DNA of 64,000 nucleotides, taken from assembly GCA_046160625.1 (NCBI GenBank), contig JBJXGZ010000106.1, positions 1-64,000 on the forward strand, in the 5' to 3' direction. The notes below the pieces were generated by a model that was not told the DNA's origin, searched no databases, and saw only the letters and a program-made list of their open reading frames with translations. Positions 25,894-34,802 of the stretch are shown piece by piece (positions within the stretch are counted from its first letter, which is position 1; every line of letters begins with the position of its first letter). Both the position numbers and the translations under genes were made by a program. Source of the stretch: M3007 sp046160625 (GTDB taxonomy: Bacteria > Bacteroidota > Bacteroidia > Chitinophagales > Saprospiraceae).

Positions 25894-27237
25894 ATGCCTG
25901 CTCCATCATCCTCGCCCGTCGAACTTTACCAGAACATTGCCCGAAAGGTCAAGGAGGGAAGCTGTGTGCTTTTCCTGGGCCCCGCTGCATTAGCCGCCAA
26001 AGACAAGGACGGAAAATGGCAACCGATCACTGATCTCTGTGCCCGGCATTTGGCCGACAAATACGACCTGCAATTTGGCGCCGACGAAGATTGCAATCTG
26101 CCCTATGTGGCCAGTCTCCTGCGCATCCAAAACCGCTCCACCGACAATGTTTTGCAGGAAGAAGTAGCCAAATTCTATACGGATATGGCGGACAAGTTTG
26201 AACTTCACCCCGCAGTAGAGCAATTGACTGATTTGAAATTCCGCATTGTCATCAACACCACACCTGATAACTTCGTAACAAAACTTTACGACCAGATAGC
26301 CCAAGCCTACCACGCCGATTATTACAATTGGTACAAACCCACCACGGGTTTCAATTTTGATTTTGAAAAGGATTCTCGTGTGGTCATTTACAACCTCCTC
26401 GGCGCGTACCAAAAGCCCGAATCGCTGGTGTTGACTTACAAACAGCAACTCAGTTACATCAAAAAAATAGTGGGCGAACAGCAGAACGAGCGCATCCCCG
26501 ACGCGCTCACTAATGCGTTCAAGGACTTCCGCCACCACCTTTTCCTCGGATTCGATTTTGAAGACTGGGCGCTGCGCCTTCTGCTCGATACGCTCTACAA
26601 AAATGTGCGCGACAACGTGCAACCTTATTCCTTCAGCACCAAAGATGAGCTGCCAACCGAGGCCGACACGCGGGTTTTTTTTCAGGGCGAGTTTGGGATG
26701 CAGTTTCCGAAAGACAGCCTCGAAAATTTTGTGACAAACCTTGTTGCTGAGTACCAAAAACTTGACAATCCCACTGCCGCCAGCAATGGGCAGGCTTCCA
26801 AAGCCAAAGTATTGGTGCTTTACAACGAGAAGGCTGACAAGGATGGGTATGAGTTGCTGCTCAAGCATTTGCGCAACTTGCCCGCCCAGTTTGTGAGCAC
26901 CGCTGATGCTGTTGGACAAGGCGATGTGCAGGCCTGGCTTCGCAAAACCATGGAAGATTGTCAGGTGGTGCTGCCCCTCTTGAGCGCTGATTTTTACGAC
27001 GAGGCCAACAACCCGGCGGTGCCGCTTTTGGCGGAAATTGCGCAAAAAAACAACCCGCGCAAAGGCTTTCTGGTGATGCCAATTTTGCTCAAAACAGTAG
27101 GTCTCGATGGTTCACTGGCTCAATTGCCCACGCTGCGGCCTACTGACAAGCAACCCATTTTAGGAGGCGGGAAAGAGAGTCAATACGCCACCGAAATTGC
27201 AGAAGGGCTGAAGAAATATATTGAGAATTTGAAGTGA
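25894..27237 (+). CDS. SIR2-like plus TIR-like domain protein
   Basis: A 447-residue cytosolic protein. The N-terminal about 290 residues look like a SIR2-type Rossmann domain of the defence-associated kind: nucleotide-loop-like GSCVLFLGPAALAAK near residue 21, FRIVINTTPDNFVTKLYD near 112, a helix-rich insert, and HHLFLGFDFEDWALRLLL near 210. The last about 145 residues resemble a TIR domain: AKVLVLYNEKADKDGYELL, then DVQAWLRKTMEDCQVVLPLLSADFYD, and FLVMPILLKTVGLDGSLAQLP. Both fold classes can cleave or bind NAD, and both recur in anti-phage proteins. The TIR catalytic Glu is not obvious, so one domain may be sensory. It stands alone between two large palindromes; no partner gene is adjacent. 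Confidence 0.7.
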   Translation: MPAPSSSPVELYQNIARKVKEGSCVLFLGPAALAAKDKDGKWQPITDLCARHLADKYDLQFGADEDCNLPYVASLLRIQNRSTDNVLQEEVAKFYTDMADKFELHPAVEQLTDLKFRIVINTTPDNFVTKLYDQIAQAYHADYYNWYKPTTGFNFDFEKDSRVVIYNLLGAYQKPESLVLTYKQQLSYIKKIVGEQQNERIPDALTNAFKDFRHHLFLGFDFEDWALRLLLDTLYKNVRDNVQPYSFSTKDELPTEADTRVFFQGEFGMQFPKDSLENFVTNLVAEYQKLDNPTAASNGQASKAKVLVLYNEKADKDGYELLLKHLRNLPAQFVSTADAVGQGDVQAWLRKTMEDCQVVLPLLSADFYDEANNPAVPLLAEIAQKNNPRKGFLVMPILLKTVGLDGSLAQLPTLRPTDKQPILGGGKESQYATEIAEGLKKYIENLK

Positions 27238-27324
27238 GATGGTTATTTGTTGATTTGGTTATTTGGGGATTTGTTTCGCCAGAGCCTGGCATTTACAGAA
27301 GCCAGCACCTATTGTTTCGCACTA

Positions 27325-27402
27325 CCTACTCGTCAGACGGCGAAAAGCCGTCAGACGAGGTCGCCAAGCGGTCTGACGACTCAAAGTCGTCTGACCGCTA
27401 AG
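27325..27402. repeat. Dispersed palindrome, CGTCAGACGAC type, copy 2
   Basis: The borders ACTCGTCAGACG and CTGACCGCTAAG match the copy at 17937-18014. Here the core shows two smaller hairpins, GACGGCGAAAAGCCGTC and GACGACTCAAAGTCGTC, so the outer frame is kept while the stems differ. It ends 8 bases before the stop codon of the convergent membrane-protein gene. The preceding stretch, 27238-27324, holds GGTTATTTG-like words and no gene. Confidence 0.8.
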
Positions 27403-27410
27403 CACAGCAC

Positions 27411-28772
27411 CTAATATTTGGGCGCATACCAAAAGTGAAGCTGACCGTACACCCGCAAGGAGTCTGGATTTTTGGAAGAAGGCAGATCCACCCTCAGCAC
27501 ATTTTTCCCTGTCTTAAAATTTGTCGAAGGCAGATACGTCACTACGCCGGGCGACCCAACTACAGGATGCTCATGGAACATCCAACCGGGCTGCGCAATA
27601 AGAGAATCATTGACTGTGAGCCGAAAAAAATCGGTCATGCAAGCGATATGTACGCTGTCGAGCCGAACGCGCCGTATATGCTTTGCCAACGAATCTGGCA
27701 AAACAGGCGTAACGCAACGCTTAGACAGGGCAGCATCCACCAATTTTGGGTAATCTACAAACACCCTTAAGAAAGGCCCTTCAACTGTTTCCGATGGGAT
27801 GCTTATTGGCGGCAAACGTTCCTCAGGTGAACGCATATTGTCATATACCCCACCAGTCAATGTGTGGATACCACGGCCTTGAGCATAAAAATCTCGTGTA
27901 GTGAAGGCAGTTCGCCCTGACAAATGAAGCAGGGTTGAGGTCAAATTAAGCAGTACGCCCCCCATAACAATGATGCTCCCTATAAAAATCGTCCCTATGA
28001 GTCGTTTTTTAGGAATATGCGAGGTGAAAGTCAGGTTTATGTAATTCATAGGGGCGTACACAAGGGGCATCACCAGGTAACCAGCGTTCCGTACGGCCCA
28101 GGTCGCCAACCGCTGCACCCACGACAACGCAGCCAATCGGGGAACGCGCATGGCCCATTGAGACAATAATGGCAGGAAGACAAGCAACATTAACGCACTT
28201 AGTACAATCAAGCTGGCGCTTCGTCCCGCAGTTTCCCCAAGAAACACAGGCAATACATTGATTGCCAGGAAGAGGAAAATATAGGCCATGCAAATTCCGA
28301 AACTTATCAATGCGATCAGAAAGGCCGTGGAAAATACCTGATTGCAGAGCCGGTCGAGCCGCAAAATATAATCAGAAAGGGTTCCGAAACGGAGCCGCGT
28401 TTGTTCTTTTGTAAATTCCGTTTGCCAAGGCAAATGGTCGTAACGGATGCCCTCTGTATAAACTGCGTGCAGCCCTACCACACCTGCCCAAAATGCCCGC
28501 ATGATAAAATGCACTACAAAGGTGATTATCAATAGCCAGGCCACCACTTTCATAAAACTGTACACCATCAAGGGCAAGACGATTTTGGAAAAATTTTCGT
28601 CCATCACCAGGTTTTCGAGATAATAGCGGAGCATTGAGTCTACTGCATTGGGCAGGTAAGTGGCCAGAAAAATGGCTGCACCGGAGATCACTAATTCTAA
28701 ATTCCAGCTCTTTTCAGCCAATGAGCGAAGCCACTCCGGGCGATTATCAGTAGGTATCGGATCTGATTCCAT
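27411..28772 (-). CDS. Polytopic membrane protein of unknown function
   Basis: A 453-residue protein not assigned to a known family. Six or so hydrophobic helices occupy the first about 275 residues (LVISGAAIFLATYLP, IVLPLMVYSFMKVVAWLL, FLIALISFGICMAYIFLFL, LIVLSALMLLVFLPLL, a Tyr/Pro-rich segment near 215, and GTIFIGSIIVMGGVLL). The last about 170 residues are a soluble, probably periplasmic beta-rich domain. The start at 28772 (MESDPIPTDNRPEW) is preferred; frame extension upstream to 28829 overlaps the mnmE start. It is divergent from mnmE with about 50 bases between starts. No motif indicating transport substrate or enzymatic activity was found. Confidence 0.75.
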   Translation of the reverse strand: MESDPIPTDNRPEWLRSLAEKSWNLELVISGAAIFLATYLPNAVDSMLRYYLENLVMDENFSKIVLPLMVYSFMKVVAWLLIITFVVHFIMRAFWAGVVGLHAVYTEGIRYDHLPWQTEFTKEQTRLRFGTLSDYILRLDRLCNQVFSTAFLIALISFGICMAYIFLFLAINVLPVFLGETAGRSASLIVLSALMLLVFLPLLSQWAMRVPRLAALSWVQRLATWAVRNAGYLVMPLVYAPMNYINLTFTSHIPKKRLIGTIFIGSIIVMGGVLLNLTSTLLHLSGRTAFTTRDFYAQGRGIHTLTGGVYDNMRSPEERLPPISIPSETVEGPFLRVFVDYPKLVDAALSKRCVTPVLPDSLAKHIRRVRLDSVHIACMTDFFRLTVNDSLIAQPGWMFHEHPVVGSPGVVTYLPSTNFKTGKNVLRVDLPSSKNPDSLRVYGQLHFWYAPKY

Positions 28773-28823
28773 AAAATAACACGAATTTTGGGCGGAAAAT
28801 ATCACGATAACTACACATCCAGT

Positions 28824-30296
28824 ATGCAACTCCCCGATCTCTCTTCCACTATTATTGCCCTTGCTACGCCACCCGGGGTAGGCGCTATCGGTGTTATTCG
28901 ACTTTCGGGGCCGAGGGCGATCATTATAACGGATAAGATTTTCAAGGGAAAAAGTTTAGAAAACCAAGCGAGCCACACTGCTCATTTTGGCAAAATTGTG
29001 GCAGAGGATGGGCGCATTTTGGATGAGGTGTTGGTCACGATTTTCAAAGGCCCAAATTCATACACGGGCGAGGACACCACAGAAATTTCCTGCCACGGTT
29101 CTCCTTATATCCTGCAGGAAATCATCCAGTTGTGTCTCGAAAAAGGCGCTCGATTGGCCGAGCCGGGCGAGTTCACCCTGCGCGCTTTTCTCAATGGGAA
29201 AATGGACCTGACCCAAGCCGAGGCAGTGGCCGACCTCATCGCCTCAGAAAGCGCGGCGGCACACGATGTGGCCATCCGACAATTGCGAGGCGGATTCAAG
29301 CATGAAATCGAAAAACTGCGCGAAGAACTTATCCACTTTGCAAGCCTGGTGGAACTTGAACTTGATTTTGGCGAAGAAGATGTGGAATTCGCCGACCGCA
29401 ACGACCTCAAAAATCTGGTAAATCAAATCCGCGAACACCTTCGTCCCCTCATCCAATCCTTCGCCCTCGGCAATGCCCTGAAAAAGGGCGTGACCACCGT
29501 CATCGCGGGCCGACCCAATGCCGGAAAAAGCACGCTTTTGAATGCCCTGCTCAACGAGGAACGCGCCATCGTATCCGACATCCCCGGCACTACCCGCGAC
29601 ACGATTGAGGAAGTGCTGAACATTCGGGGCATACAATTCCGGCTCATCGACACGGCCGGCATCCGCGAAGCACAGGATACCATTGAGGCCATTGGCGTAG
29701 CCCGCACGATGGAAAAAATCGAGCAGGCGGCCATTCTCGTGTATGTGTGGGATGTGGCGGGAGGTATGACTATCCGGGAAGTTTGGGAGGATTTGGAACA
29801 GTTGACGGTTGACGGCACACGGCATACGGTGGTTGTATGCAACAAGATGGACCGCAATCCGCTTTTTGACACGGCCTGGTTATTGGATCCGACGCTGCCG
29901 GGGGTGCATCCTTACTTAGTCGATCCCAATCCTTCGAAACTTGAAGTCAGCGAGCCAAGTTCATCGTTCATCGTTCATCGTTCATCGTTGATTCCCGTCT
30001 CCGCCAAAAACCAGATGAACATCGAGTATTTGAAAGAAAAACTGTTCGATGCCGCTGCAGGCGAATTTGTAAACATCGAAAGTACCATCGTCACCAATGC
30101 CCGCCACCACGATGCACTGCGCCGCGCCGACGAGGCTTTAGCCGATGTGCTGACGGGGCTGGACGCTAATATCACGGGTGATTTTATTGCGCAGGATATT
30201 CGGCGTTCTCTGGCGTATTTGGGGGAGATTACCGGCGAGATTGGTGTGGAAGATTTGCTTGGAAATATTTTTGGGAAGTTTTGTATTGGAAAGTAA
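28824..30296 (+). CDS. mnmE: tRNA modification GTPase MnmE
   Basis: A 490-residue GTPase that with MnmG installs 5-carboxymethylaminomethyl groups on U34 of certain tRNAs. The N-terminal formyl-THF-binding domain includes TIIALATPPGVGAIGVIRLSG. The helical domain is split by the G domain: G1 GRPNAGKST near residue 229, DIPGTTRDTI (G2), DTAGIRE (G3), NKMD (G4) and SAKN (G5). The C-terminus is the required CIGK with its active Cys. Between G4 and G5 there is an unusual extra stretch with a 7-nt tandem repeat (29959-29986), encoding SSSFIVHRSSL. The start is ATG 28824, beginning MQLPDLSSTI. Confidence 0.95.
   Translation: MQLPDLSSTIIALATPPGVGAIGVIRLSGPRAIIITDKIFKGKSLENQASHTAHFGKIVAEDGRILDEVLVTIFKGPNSYTGEDTTEISCHGSPYILQEIIQLCLEKGARLAEPGEFTLRAFLNGKMDLTQAEAVADLIASESAAAHDVAIRQLRGGFKHEIEKLREELIHFASLVELELDFGEEDVEFADRNDLKNLVNQIREHLRPLIQSFALGNALKKGVTTVIAGRPNAGKSTLLNALLNEERAIVSDIPGTTRDTIEEVLNIRGIQFRLIDTAGIREAQDTIEAIGVARTMEKIEQAAILVYVWDVAGGMTIREVWEDLEQLTVDGTRHTVVVCNKMDRNPLFDTAWLLDPTLPGVHPYLVDPNPSKLEVSEPSSSFIVHRSSLIPVSAKNQMNIEYLKEKLFDAAAGEFVNIESTIVTNARHHDALRRADEALADVLTGLDANITGDFIAQDIRRSLAYLGEITGEIGVEDLLGNIFGKFCIGK
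29959..29986 (+). repeat. 7-nt tandem repeat inside mnmE
   Basis: GTTCATC occurs four times in succession, followed by a partial unit. Because 7 is not a multiple of 3, each copy reads in a different frame, yet the gene stays open and conserved SAKN follows. It sits in the loop between the G4 and G5 motifs. Confidence 0.9.
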
Positions 30297-30326
30297 CTTG
30301 CATTGCAAAATTATTTACTACCTTTG
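30297..30326 (+). promoter_or_regulatory. Candidate promoter of the eCIS cluster
   Basis: CTTG at 30297-30300 and TACCTTTG at 30319-30326 are 18 bases apart, close to the Bacteroidota layout. Transcription would begin near 30333, with a leader of about 70 bases before the first eCIS gene at 30403. The -33 match is partial. Confidence 0.5.
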
Positions 30327-30402
30327 GCGGCAGGTCACCGATGATGCGGTTTGTAAGATATCGTGAGGACAATCTCACTAAGCACCTTATCCATCGAAAA
30401 CA

Positions 30403-31038
30403 ATGCTTAACCACTCCCTCCTGGTTATTGTCAAAGAGTTGAACGCATTCCTGGACGCTATTCCCGGGGCTCAAAATGCCGACGACCTAGTGGTACTCGG
30501 CAATATCGGCCAAGTGGATTCCGCAACGCACACCTCGGATGGGACGCTGAATATCAAAGACAAAATCGTGCTGACGGTCGTCAACATCCGGGAGGAAAAA
30601 ACCCTTAAAAATTCACTGAATTACTCAAAAAAAAATACCGGGCCAGGAGGCTCGGTAGAGTACCACAACCCGCCTGTTTTCCTCAACAGCTTCCTGCTTT
30701 TCTCGGCCAATACCAACAACTACACACACGCGCTGGCTTACTTGTCGCGCGTCATCCGATTTTTTCAGTCGCGGAATGTATTTACCCACCGAACGGTGGC
30801 CGATACAGTGACCGGACTGAATGACTATGACCGACTCGAAGAATTCAAACTTATCCTCGACCTGTACTCACCGACTTTCGAAGAATTGAACCACCTCTGG
30901 GGTACCCTGGGAGGTAAACAGATTCCAGCCGTTCTTTACCAAATGCGGATGCTCGAAATGAAGCACCATCTGGTTCAGGACAGCCGCAGCGTCATCGAAG
31001 AAATTGTTATTGGCGAAAAAGCAATTTTTCAAAATTAG
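30403..31038 (+). CDS. eCIS tail-terminator protein, DUF4255/Pvc16 family
   Basis: A 211-residue protein of the DUF4255 type. Family features are the N-terminal helix LLVIVKELNAFLD, TVVNIREEKTLKN, the PPVFLNSFLLFSAN strand, ALAYLSRVIRFFQ and the LWGTLGGKQIPAVLYQMRML helix. In characterised eCIS particles Pvc16/Afp16 caps the distal end of tube and sheath and fixes length. It is the first gene of the cluster and lies 76 bases downstream of the candidate promoter. Gene-first placement of the terminator is usual for many eCIS loci. Confidence 0.9.
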   Translation: MLNHSLLVIVKELNAFLDAIPGAQNADDLVVLGNIGQVDSATHTSDGTLNIKDKIVLTVVNIREEKTLKNSLNYSKKNTGPGGSVEYHNPPVFLNSFLLFSANTNNYTHALAYLSRVIRFFQSRNVFTHRTVADTVTGLNDYDRLEEFKLILDLYSPTFEELNHLWGTLGGKQIPAVLYQMRMLEMKHHLVQDSRSVIEEIVIGEKAIFQN

Positions 31039-31054
31039 ACTCAAGTCCTGCCCT

Positions 31055-32017
31055 ATGGTAATCGGGTTTAAAAAATTGTGCGCTGTTGAAATCCTCCACC
31101 ACTATTTCCTCGATCTTGGGTCGCAGGATTTCAACGGCATGGACGCAGAGGGGAAAGAACGTCAACTGCGCCATTACGATATTCATCGAGTGCTGGCACT
31201 TGTTCCGACCCGGGATACCCGCCGACAACTCAACGACTACAATCTGCTCGCAAAAGCTACCCCTCGCGGGATTATCATCTGCGCCGACTCCGCCGCCGAC
31301 GTGCCCAGCCATTCCCCTGATGCCCAACTGCGGCTGACTTTTTTGCTCAAACTTCTAGATGGTAATTTTTTAAATTACACGCGCCTTTTTTTCGACGCGA
31401 CAAACCAGAAATTTACGACTCAGAAGAAGGGACATGGTTTTTACTTTTCCAACCTGACCCGATCGACGACCGCTCCCCGGCTGTCTGTGCCCAGTGTAGA
31501 TTTTTCACTTGGAAAGCTGTTCCGAAGAGGCGACGTAGTGAAATTCCAAAATCAATTTTTCCATGCCTTGAAAGACATTCCGGCAGCCGGCCCTGAACCA
31601 CCCGATGCAAGCGCCTGGGAGCTGGTTGCCGACCTGCAATTGCCCTACGTGTTTTTGGAAAATCGGGTGGATCCGCTCGATCTGGCCAATTCGGGTTCCG
31701 GCTCCTTATTCGGCATTTTGGAAATTGGGGGCGCCGCTTCGGGCGGGTTTGCACTAACCCAGGCCGATGGGCAATTGCAAGACCCCGCGCCGGTTTTTCG
31801 CATTGAACTCCCAAACCACAGCACCTTTTGGCGTTACCTCCACGCTGGAACCGGCAACGAGCTTGCTCAAACCGAAACACCCGTCCCGATCACCGCACGA
31901 GGTGGGTCTGAGCTGAAACTGAACGATAAAGACCTGCCTCCTCCTTCGGCCAATTTGCTCCCCTTTATTCGAACCGTTGGGACGGAAAGTCGCCTGACGA
32001 CCGATATCCGAATTTGA
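31055..32017 (+). CDS. eCIS-associated protein of unknown function
   Basis: A 320-residue protein not recognised as a known eCIS core component. It is free of signal peptide or membrane segments, begins MVIGFKKLCAVEILHHYFLD, and looks mixed alpha/beta with a long, low-complexity-free C-terminal half rich in beta strands (FRIELPNHSTFWRYLHAG). It is placed between the tail terminator and the sheath gene, a position typical of accessory cap or assembly proteins (inference). The start at 31055 leaves a 16-base gap to the terminator gene; an ATG at 31004 overlaps it by 35 bases and is less likely. The following 85-base gap holds no gene. Confidence 0.7.
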   Translation: MVIGFKKLCAVEILHHYFLDLGSQDFNGMDAEGKERQLRHYDIHRVLALVPTRDTRRQLNDYNLLAKATPRGIIICADSAADVPSHSPDAQLRLTFLLKLLDGNFLNYTRLFFDATNQKFTTQKKGHGFYFSNLTRSTTAPRLSVPSVDFSLGKLFRRGDVVKFQNQFFHALKDIPAAGPEPPDASAWELVADLQLPYVFLENRVDPLDLANSGSGSLFGILEIGGAASGGFALTQADGQLQDPAPVFRIELPNHSTFWRYLHAGTGNELAQTETPVPITARGGSELKLNDKDLPPPSANLLPFIRTVGTESRLTTDIRI

Positions 32018-32102
32018 ACCTCTGGCGCTTCAACTGGCTTTCCGCCAGCCTGCTGCCAGGGATATTGTTTACTTTTTTCTGCACACTCTAAATTTTCACT
32101 CC

Positions 32103-33587
32103 ATGCCAACATCGTATAAAACTCCCGGCGTCTACATCGAGGAAATACCCAAATTCCCGCCCTCTGTAGCCCAGGTCGAAACCGCCATACCTGCCTTTAT
32201 CGGCTACACCCAGCAAGCCAAACGGTTTGATGTCGATGATTTACTACGGACACCTACCCGTATCAAGTCGATGGCTGAGTACACCGAGTTGTTTGGAGGC
32301 CCTCCAAAACAAGCCTTTGAAGTTGTTGTGAATGAAATCGGAGCAGATCCAAACAAACGGTACGAACCCGTAGTGGTCAATACACTTTCCCCTTCCGGCT
32401 TCCGGATGTTCCATGCAATGCGGATGTTCTTTGCCAATGGCGGAGGGCCTTGCTACATCGTTTCTGTAGGTAACTATACCAGTACAATTGCCGCAACTGA
32501 CATGGGCCTTAATGATGGCAACGGAGGTTTGGACAAAATCCGAAAGGTAGATGAGGTAACACTGTTGGTGTTTCCCGATGCGCCCGCCATCCCTGGTTCC
32601 GGAAACACGGACGCGTTGAAAGAGGCCGACTCGAATTCGAAACAATTCGGTTTGTACAATTCCGCTCTTCAGCAAGCGGCACACGAGTCTCTGATGGATC
32701 GTTTCGTCATCATGGACATGAAGGATGGGAACCTGGACAAAGTGACCGAATTTCGCAATGCCTCACTCGATCTGGATAAATTGAAATACGGCGCCGCCTA
32801 TTTCCCCTGGCTGAAAACCATCTACAATTATGATGTTGACGATAACAGTGTAACCCTCGTATTACCAGATTCTGCCAATGATGCCGACACTGATCCGGAC
32901 AAAGTGACTATCACCGCTTTGCTCGCAGAAGCCGCACCGAATGGTCGCGGAAAATTCATCACTCCGCTTTTTCGGTCCAAGTTGATGGATTTAATCAACC
33001 GCAACAAAGTCGTACTTCCGCCCTCCGCTGCCATTGCCGGTCTGTATGCATCGGTTGACAGTACGCGCGGTGTGTGGAAGGCCCCGGCCAATGTGACGGT
33101 AAGCGATACCATCGAACCAACATTTACAATCAACGACGAAGACCAACGCGATATGAATGTGCACGATACCGGCAAATCTGTCAACGCCATTCGCGCCTTC
33201 ACGGGTTTGGGTACGCTTGTCTGGGGCGCCCGCACCCTGATGGGCAACGACAATGAGTGGAGATACATCAGTGTCCGCAGGCTTTTCAACATGGTGGAAG
33301 AATCGGTCAAAAAAGCCTCCAGGCAATTCGTGTTCGAGCCCAACGATGCAAATACATGGGTGCGGGTTCGGGCCATGATCGAGAACTTTCTGTTTGTACT
33401 CTGGCGTCAAGGAGCCATGGCCGGTGCGAAACCCGAACATGCCTTCTACGTTAAGGTGGGCCTTCCCGACACAATGACCCCGCTTGACATCCTGGAAGGA
33501 CGTATGATTGTTGAAATCGGAATGGCCGCTGTTCGCCCTGCCGAATTCATCATTCTTCGCTTCTCGCATAAAATGCAGGAGTCCTGA
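32103..33587 (+). CDS. Contractile tail sheath protein
   Basis: A 494-residue sheath subunit of the phage/eCIS type. The N-terminus is MPTSYKTPGVYIEEIPKFPPSVAQVETAIPAFIG-like, with the PGVYIEE and AIPAFIGYT signatures. The C-terminal handshake region includes VWGARTLMGNDNEWRYISVRRL, VRAMIENFLFVLWRQGAM and the closing RPAEFIILRFSHKM. The subunit forms the contractile outer cylinder whose shortening drives the tube. Only one sheath gene is present, whereas Photorhabdus PVC and Afp loci have several, so a single-sheath particle is suggested. A tandem TTTCACCATTTCAC-like spacer (33620-33645) follows. Confidence 0.95.
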   Translation: MPTSYKTPGVYIEEIPKFPPSVAQVETAIPAFIGYTQQAKRFDVDDLLRTPTRIKSMAEYTELFGGPPKQAFEVVVNEIGADPNKRYEPVVVNTLSPSGFRMFHAMRMFFANGGGPCYIVSVGNYTSTIAATDMGLNDGNGGLDKIRKVDEVTLLVFPDAPAIPGSGNTDALKEADSNSKQFGLYNSALQQAAHESLMDRFVIMDMKDGNLDKVTEFRNASLDLDKLKYGAAYFPWLKTIYNYDVDDNSVTLVLPDSANDADTDPDKVTITALLAEAAPNGRGKFITPLFRSKLMDLINRNKVVLPPSAAIAGLYASVDSTRGVWKAPANVTVSDTIEPTFTINDEDQRDMNVHDTGKSVNAIRAFTGLGTLVWGARTLMGNDNEWRYISVRRLFNMVEESVKKASRQFVFEPNDANTWVRVRAMIENFLFVLWRQGAMAGAKPEHAFYVKVGLPDTMTPLDILEGRMIVEIGMAAVRPAEFIILRFSHKMQES

Positions 33588-33654
33588 TAGTAAAGTGGCC
33601 AGCCTTTCGGCCAATCAACCCATTTCACCATTTCACTTTTAAAATCAAATCATC

Positions 33655-34083
33655 ATGGCTGATTATCCGCAACCGAAATTTCACTTTTCTGTCGAATTCG
33701 GCGGGGCAAGTGCGGCTTTCACAGAGGTCACCGGTTTGGACCACCAAATCGAAGTGATTGAATACCGGCATGGTTTAAGCCCGGTTTTTTCGAAAACCAA
33801 ACAGCCCGGCCTCACAAAATTCAGCAACATCGTCCTCAAACGAGGTACCTTCCAGAGCGACACGGATTTTTACAAGTGGCTCAAAACCATCCAGATGAAC
33901 AAAGTCGAGCGCAGAGACGTCGTCATTAAGTTGCTCAACGAAAACCACGAACCGGTGCTCAGCTGGAAGGTGATCAATTCTTTTCCCATTAAGGTGCAGG
34001 CCAGCGACCTCAAGTCGGATGCCAACGAGGCTGCTATTGAGACCCTGGAACTTGCACATGAAGGCCTTTCACTGATTGAATAA
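33655..34083 (+). CDS. Tail tube protein, gp19-like (major tube)
   Basis: A 142-residue member of the T4 gp19-like tube family. Family features are FHFSVEFGG at the N-terminus, FTEVTGLDHQIEVIEYR, the LKRGTFQSDTDFYKWL region and the ending WKVINSFPIKVQASDLKSDANEAAIETLELAHEG. It stacks as hexameric rings to form the inner tube of the injection particle. It follows the sheath gene and precedes a divergent second tube-like gene by 9 bases. Confidence 0.94.
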   Translation: MADYPQPKFHFSVEFGGASAAFTEVTGLDHQIEVIEYRHGLSPVFSKTKQPGLTKFSNIVLKRGTFQSDTDFYKWLKTIQMNKVERRDVVIKLLNENHEPVLSWKVINSFPIKVQASDLKSDANEAAIETLELAHEGLSLIE

Positions 34084-34092
34084 CCAGATGCT

Positions 34093-34548
34093 ATGCCCAA
34101 CGAAAATTTCTATCCGCCGCCGGGCTTTTATTTCGAAGTCCGCCTTAGCGATAAGGTCACCAAGGATGAAATTGACGCCTGTTTCCAGGCTGTCGGCGGT
34201 CTAAGCGTGGAGTTCGATACCGAAACCTACAAGGAAGGAGGCGAACTCCGCTTCGAGCACGTTCTGCCCAATCGCTCGAAGTACCCCGTTCTGACCCTCC
34301 GACGTGGATTAGTTCCCAAATCCGGATTAGGCAACTGGTGCAAAGATGCTTTTCAAAACATGATCTTTCAGCCTTCCGACCTGACTGTTACGCTGAAAAA
34401 TGAAAAGGGTGAGGCCCTAAAAGTCTGGAGCGTGGCCCACGCCTGGCCGAAAAAATGGTCCGTTTCCGACTTCAATGCCGAAGCCAACGCCATCGTCGTC
34501 GAAACCCTCGAGCTGCAGTACCGATACTTCGATACCATCACCCCCTGA
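34093..34548 (+). CDS. Second tail tube-like protein (gp19 family)
   Basis: A 151-residue gp19-like protein: FYFEVRLSD, FQAVGGLSVEFDTETYKEGG, LRRGLVPKSGLGNWCKDAF and WSVSDFNAEANAIVVETLELQY. It shares the fold plan of the major tube gene but is clearly diverged, like Pvc5/Afp5, which forms the tube-initiator ring on the baseplate. That role is inferred from the paralogue order. It lies 9 bases after the first tube gene. Confidence 0.92.
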   Translation: MPNENFYPPPGFYFEVRLSDKVTKDEIDACFQAVGGLSVEFDTETYKEGGELRFEHVLPNRSKYPVLTLRRGLVPKSGLGNWCKDAFQNMIFQPSDLTVTLKNEKGEALKVWSVAHAWPKKWSVSDFNAEANAIVVETLELQYRYFDTITP

Positions 34549-34613
34549 TGCTTGGACATTTGGGTGGCCCGCTGCCATTCCAAATTCGATAAGTATCCAA
34601 CCATCCGACCGCC

Positions 34614-34802
34614 ATGCCAATCGAAATCCGAGAGCTACACATCAAGGTCGTCGTCCCCCAAAAAGGTGGCGCCAGCGCGGGCAGCGGCACCAAGCCGGAT
34701 GCTTCCGGGCAAGAGAACGGCGCGGCAAACGAGAAAGACGAAATCATAGCCGAATGCGTTGAACAAGTCCTTTCCATCCTTAAAGAAAAATCCGAGCGAT
34801 GA
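34614..34802 (+). CDS. Small eCIS protein, DUF5908 type
   Basis: A 62-residue protein of the small DUF5908/Pvc6-like class: N-terminal strand MPIEIRELHIKVVVPQ, then a Gly/Ala/Ser disordered linker and a C-terminal helix DEIIAECVEQVLSILKEKSER. Such genes occupy this exact place in eCIS loci, between tube and LysM hub genes; their structural role is unclear. Its stop codon overlaps the next start (ATGA), indicating translational coupling. Confidence 0.8.
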   Translation: MPIEIRELHIKVVVPQKGGASAGSGTKPDASGQENGAANEKDEIIAECVEQVLSILKEKSER

